Shown in pieces: positions 61,326 through 64,000 of a DNA stretch of 64,000 nucleotides (positions within the stretch are counted from its first letter, which is position 1; the number at the start of each line of letters is the position of its first letter). Made by a program: the position numbers and the translations under genes. This DNA comes from Streptomyces sp. ISL-98 (lineage in GTDB: Bacteria > Actinomycetota > Actinomycetes > Streptomycetales > Streptomycetaceae), in the NCBI RefSeq assembly GCF_018614055.1, contig NZ_JAGGPB010000014.1, positions 1-64,000 on the forward strand. The letters are read 5' to 3'. Under the pieces are notes generated by a model. The model saw nothing but the letters and a program-made list of their open reading frames with translations, was not told where the DNA came from and searched no databases.

Positions 61326-61363
61326 ATCAGTAGGGTGCGGCAGCCGGTCAGTAGGGTGCGGCG
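61326..61363. repeat. Tandem repeat upstream of the APC transporter gene
   Basis: Two copies of TCAGTAGGGTGCGGC-like sequence (about 61327-61341 and 61349-61363) directly before ATG 61365. Each contains TAGGGT, a possible -10-like hexamer, so it could be a duplicated promoter part. Confidence 0.5.
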
Positions 61364-61364
61364 C

Positions 61365-62609
61365 ATGACACAGGAGATGCGGCGGACTCTCGGGGTCTTC
61401 GACGCTGTGGTGATCGGGCTCGGGTCGATGGTCGGGGCCGGGATCTTCGTCGCGCTCGCCCCTGCGGCGAAGGCGGCAGGGTCCGGGGAACTGCTGCTGG
61501 CGGGGCTGGCGCTGGCCGCTGTGGTGGCGTACTGCAATGCGATGGCGTCGGCGCGGCTGGCCGCGCTGTATCCGGCTTCGGGCGGGACGTACGTGTACGG
61601 GCGGGAGCGGCTCGGCCCTTTCTGGGGTTACCTGGCGGGCTGGGGCTTCGTCGTCGGGAAGACCGCTTCGTGCGCGGCGATGGCGCTGACGGTCGGGGCG
61701 TACGCATGGCCGGGGCAGACGCATGCGGTGGCGGTCGCAGCCGTGGTGGCGCTGACTGCCGTCAATTACGGGGGCGTTCAGAAGTCGACGTGGCTGACGC
61801 GAGCCATCGTGGCGGTGGTGCTGGCGGTTCTGGCTGCCGTCGTGGTGGTGTGCGTGGCGGGGGCTGACGGGCCATCGGTCGGTTCGGGGGCACGCGGTTC
61901 GGGGATCGGTGGGGTGCTTCAGGCGGCGGGGCTGCTTTTCTTCGCGTTCGCCGGGTACGCGCGGATCGCCACGCTCGGCGAGGAGGTGCGCGATCCGGCC
62001 CGTACGATCCCGCGCGCGGTTCCGTTGGCGCTGGGGATCGCCCTGGCGGTGTACGCATGCGTGGCGGGGGCGGTGCTCTCGGTGCTGGGGGCCGGCGGGC
62101 TGGGGGCGGCGACGGCCCCGTTGGCGGATGCGGTACGGGCGGCGGGCGTCCCGGAGCTGGCGCCCGTGGTGCGGGTGGGGGCTGCGGTGGCGGCGCTCGG
62201 CTCGCTGCTGGCGCTGATCCTCGGGGTCTCGCGTACGACGCTGGCGATGGCCCGCGACGGCCGTCTGCCGGGTGCGCTGGCCGCCGTGCACCCGCGATTC
62301 CAGGTGCCGCACCGGGCGGAGCTGGCGGTCGGTGCGGTGGTCGCGGTGGTGGCGGCGACGGTGGATGTGCGCGGGGCGATCGGCTTCTCGTCGTTCGGGG
62401 TGCTGGTCTACTACGCGATCGCCAACGCCTCGGCTTGGACGCTCGGTTCGGTCCGGGTGCGGGTCCTGGCGGTGGGCGGCCTTGTGGGCTGTGTGGCGCT
62501 GGCGCTCGCGTTGCCGGTGTCGTCGGTGGTGGCGGGGGCGGGTGTGCTGGCGGTGGGGGCCGGGGCGTACGGGGTGCGGCGGTTCAGGGCAGGGGCTGCG
62601 GCGTCGTGA
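61365..62609 (+). CDS. APC-family amino acid transporter
   Basis: Membrane transporter of 414 residues with about 11-12 helices and the APC signature DAVVIGLGSMVGAGIFVALAPAAKAAG near the N-terminus. The substrate, an amino acid or polyamine, cannot be inferred. ATG 61365 (MTQEMRRTLGVFD) was chosen over a 10-codon extension that crosses the tandem repeat. The ribosome binding site is poor. It is 42 bp from alkB and may be read through from it, but no functional link is apparent. Confidence 0.88.
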   Translation: MTQEMRRTLGVFDAVVIGLGSMVGAGIFVALAPAAKAAGSGELLLAGLALAAVVAYCNAMASARLAALYPASGGTYVYGRERLGPFWGYLAGWGFVVGKTASCAAMALTVGAYAWPGQTHAVAVAAVVALTAVNYGGVQKSTWLTRAIVAVVLAVLAAVVVVCVAGADGPSVGSGARGSGIGGVLQAAGLLFFAFAGYARIATLGEEVRDPARTIPRAVPLALGIALAVYACVAGAVLSVLGAGGLGAATAPLADAVRAAGVPELAPVVRVGAAVAALGSLLALILGVSRTTLAMARDGRLPGALAAVHPRFQVPHRAELAVGAVVAVVAATVDVRGAIGFSSFGVLVYYAIANASAWTLGSVRVRVLAVGGLVGCVALALALPVSSVVAGAGVLAVGAGAYGVRRFRAGAAAS

Positions 62610-62658
62610 GATGCGGCAGGGGCCCGGGGCCGGGCGCCTCGGCGTACGAAACGACGTA

Positions 62659-63051
62659 CTACCGGGAGGCGAACGGCTGGTCCGTGGGGACGATTTCGCG
62701 GCCCAGGGGCAGCAGCGAGAGCGGGATCATCTTGAAGTTCGCGATGCCGAACGGGATGCCGATGATCGTGACGCACAGGGCGATGCCGGTGACGATGTGG
62801 CTCAGCGCCAGCCACCAGCCCGCCAGGATCAGCCACAGCACATTGCCGACGCAGGATGGGGCTCCCGCGTCTCGGCGTTCCACCGCTGTGTAGCCGAAGG
62901 GCCAGAGCGCGTAGACGCCGATACGGAAGGCCGCGATGCCGAACGGGATGCCGATGATGGTGATGCACAGGACGATGCCCGCCAGCAGGTAGCCCAGGAA
63001 GAGCCAGAAGCCGCTGAGGACCAGCCAGATGACGTTCAGGATTGTCTTCAT
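62659..63051 (-). CDS. YccF domain inner-membrane protein
   Basis: Small membrane protein of 130 residues made of two YccF repeats: [21 protein letters not shown] and [21 protein letters not shown], each with membrane-spanning segments. Function unknown. ATG 63051 overlaps the htpX stop (ATGA), so translation is coupled to the membrane protease. This suggests a shared envelope-related role. Confidence 0.9.
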   Translation of the reverse strand: MKTILNVIWLVLSGFWLFLGYLLAGIVLCITIIGIPFGIAAFRIGVYALWPFGYTAVERRDAGAPSCVGNVLWLILAGWWLALSHIVTGIALCVTIIGIPFGIANFKMIPLSLLPLGREIVPTDQPFASR

Positions 63052-63911
63052 GGGCGATGACCTGCCATTTGTTCGAGTCGGGCGATGCGCTCCGCCATCG
63101 GCGGGTGCGTGGAGAACATTTTGGACATGCCCCGGCCGGGCCGGAACGGGTTCGCGATCATCATGTGGCTCGCGGTCTCGATCCGGGGCTCGGGCGGCAG
63201 CGGCAGTTGCTTCGTGCCCGCGTCGAGCTTGCGCAGGGCGCTGGCGAGGGCGAGTGGGTCGCCGGTGAGCTGGGCGCCCGAGGCGTCCGCCTGGTACTCG
63301 CGGGAGCGGCTTACGGCGAGCTGGATCACGGACGCTGCCAATGGGCCAAGGATCATGATCAGCAGTATGCCGAAGATGCCGGGGCCCTCGTCGTCGTCGG
63401 ACCGGCCTATGGGAATCAGCCAGGCGAAGTTGACCAGGAACATGATGACGGAGGCCAGGGCGCCGGCAACCGAGGAGATCAGGATGTCGCGGTTGTAGAC
63501 GTGGCTCAGTTCGTGGCCGATGACGCCGCGCAGCTCGCGCTCGTTGAGGATCTGGAGGATGCCCTCGGTGCAGCAGACCGCGGCATTGCGCGGGTTGCGG
63601 CCGGTCGCAAAGGCGTTGGGGGCCTGGGTGGGTGAGATGTACAGCCGGGGCATCGGCTGGCGGGCCTGGGTCGAGAGGTCGCGGACCATGCGGTACAGCT
63701 GCGGCGCCTCGAACTCGCTCACGGGGCGGGCGCGCATGGCCCGCAGCGCCAGCTTGTCGCTGTTCCAGTACGCGTAGGCGTTGGTGCCGAGCGCGACGAG
63801 GACCGCGACGATCAGGCCCGTACGGCCGAAGAAGCTGCCGATGACGATGATGAGTGCGGACAGTCCCCCGAGGAGTACGGCGGTCCTGAGCCCGTTGTGC
63901 CGGCGGTGCAC
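63048..63911 (-). CDS. htpX: Zinc metalloprotease HtpX
   Basis: Membrane-embedded M48 protease that in Escherichia coli degrades misfolded membrane proteins. The 287-residue product has N-terminal membrane helices and the zinc motif HELSH at 133-137 in [19 protein letters not shown] 63911 follows GGAGGG. It is 89 bp from the window edge, where no other gene is visible. It is coupled to the YccF gene downstream. Confidence 0.95.
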   Translation of the reverse strand: MHRRHNGLRTAVLLGGLSALIIVIGSFFGRTGLIVAVLVALGTNAYAYWNSDKLALRAMRARPVSEFEAPQLYRMVRDLSTQARQPMPRLYISPTQAPNAFATGRNPRNAAVCCTEGILQILNERELRGVIGHELSHVYNRDILISSVAGALASVIMFLVNFAWLIPIGRSDDDEGPGIFGILLIMILGPLAASVIQLAVSRSREYQADASGAQLTGDPLALASALRKLDAGTKQLPLPPEPRIETASHMMIANPFRPGRGMSKMFSTHPPMAERIARLEQMAGHRP

Positions 63912-64000
63912 GGTACGCCCTCCAAAAGGTGCGGCAGGGGAACCCCTTGCTGGGAGGTGCTTCCACGTCCAGTGGACCCTCCCTTACTGGTCAACGCCAG

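Noticed and set aside
60135..62312. 725-codon minus-strand frame over ogt, alkB and the transporter gene
   Set aside because: Arg/His/Pro-rich composition, no motifs, and three well-supported plus-strand genes occupy the region.

Overview
The window looks like a Streptomyces chromosome, or a very close relative: very high G+C, strong third-position GC bias, frequent GTG starts (one TTG), purine-rich ribosome binding sites, and the actinobacterial translation and transcription supercluster. No foreign island, insertion sequence, rRNA operon or CRISPR array was seen. Almost all housekeeping genes lie on the minus strand, so the supercluster reads from high to low coordinates.

High-coordinate flank (about 56.6-64 kb). 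It carries htpX and a coupled YccF gene, an APC transporter, an ogt-alkB alkylation-repair pair, yajQ, tRNA-Tyr, an SDR-like protein, and an amidohydrolase-like protein that seems to lack metal ligands. tRNA-Thr and tRNA-Met then lead into rpmG and a hadA/hadB-like dehydratase pair. This order resembles thrT-metT-rpmG-hadABC-trpT-secE of mycobacteria. In this window a regulatory/efflux module (TetR plus DHA2 pump), murB, an SDR gene beside a decayed TetR gene, an adenosine-deaminase-like gene and aspC sit between hadB and trpT.

Supercluster (about 48.3-11.3 kb). The order is trpT-secE-nusG / rplK-rplA / rplJ-rplL / rpoB-rpoC / rpsL-rpsG-fusA / tuf. A single plus-strand secreted PIG-L-type lipoprotein gene follows, then the S10 operon (rpsJ to rpsQ), the spc operon (rplN to rplO), secY-adk-map, infA-rpmJ-rpsM-rpsK, rpoA-rplQ and truA. 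Hairpins punctuate nearly every classical operon boundary. rpsD is absent from its usual place between rpsK and rpoA, where two hairpins stand instead. The leaders of the S10 and str operons share a nearly identical 27-base element (26 of 27 bases) at similar distances from the start codons, which is the most intriguing regulatory signal found.

Low-coordinate flank (about 1-11.3 kb). It holds a membrane-anchored hypothetical protein, an ABC-F ATPase, rplM-rpsI, glmM, a coaA-DUF389 pair, glmS-acpS and the start of a bifunctional NAD(P)HX repair enzyme. Together the window encodes about half of the ribosome, the RNA polymerase core, elongation factors Tu and G, the Sec channel core, and enzymes feeding cell wall (GlmS, GlmM, MurB), CoA/ACP (CoaA, AcpS) and nucleotide metabolism. 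Both TetR loci have palindromic operator candidates that can be read directly in the sequence.
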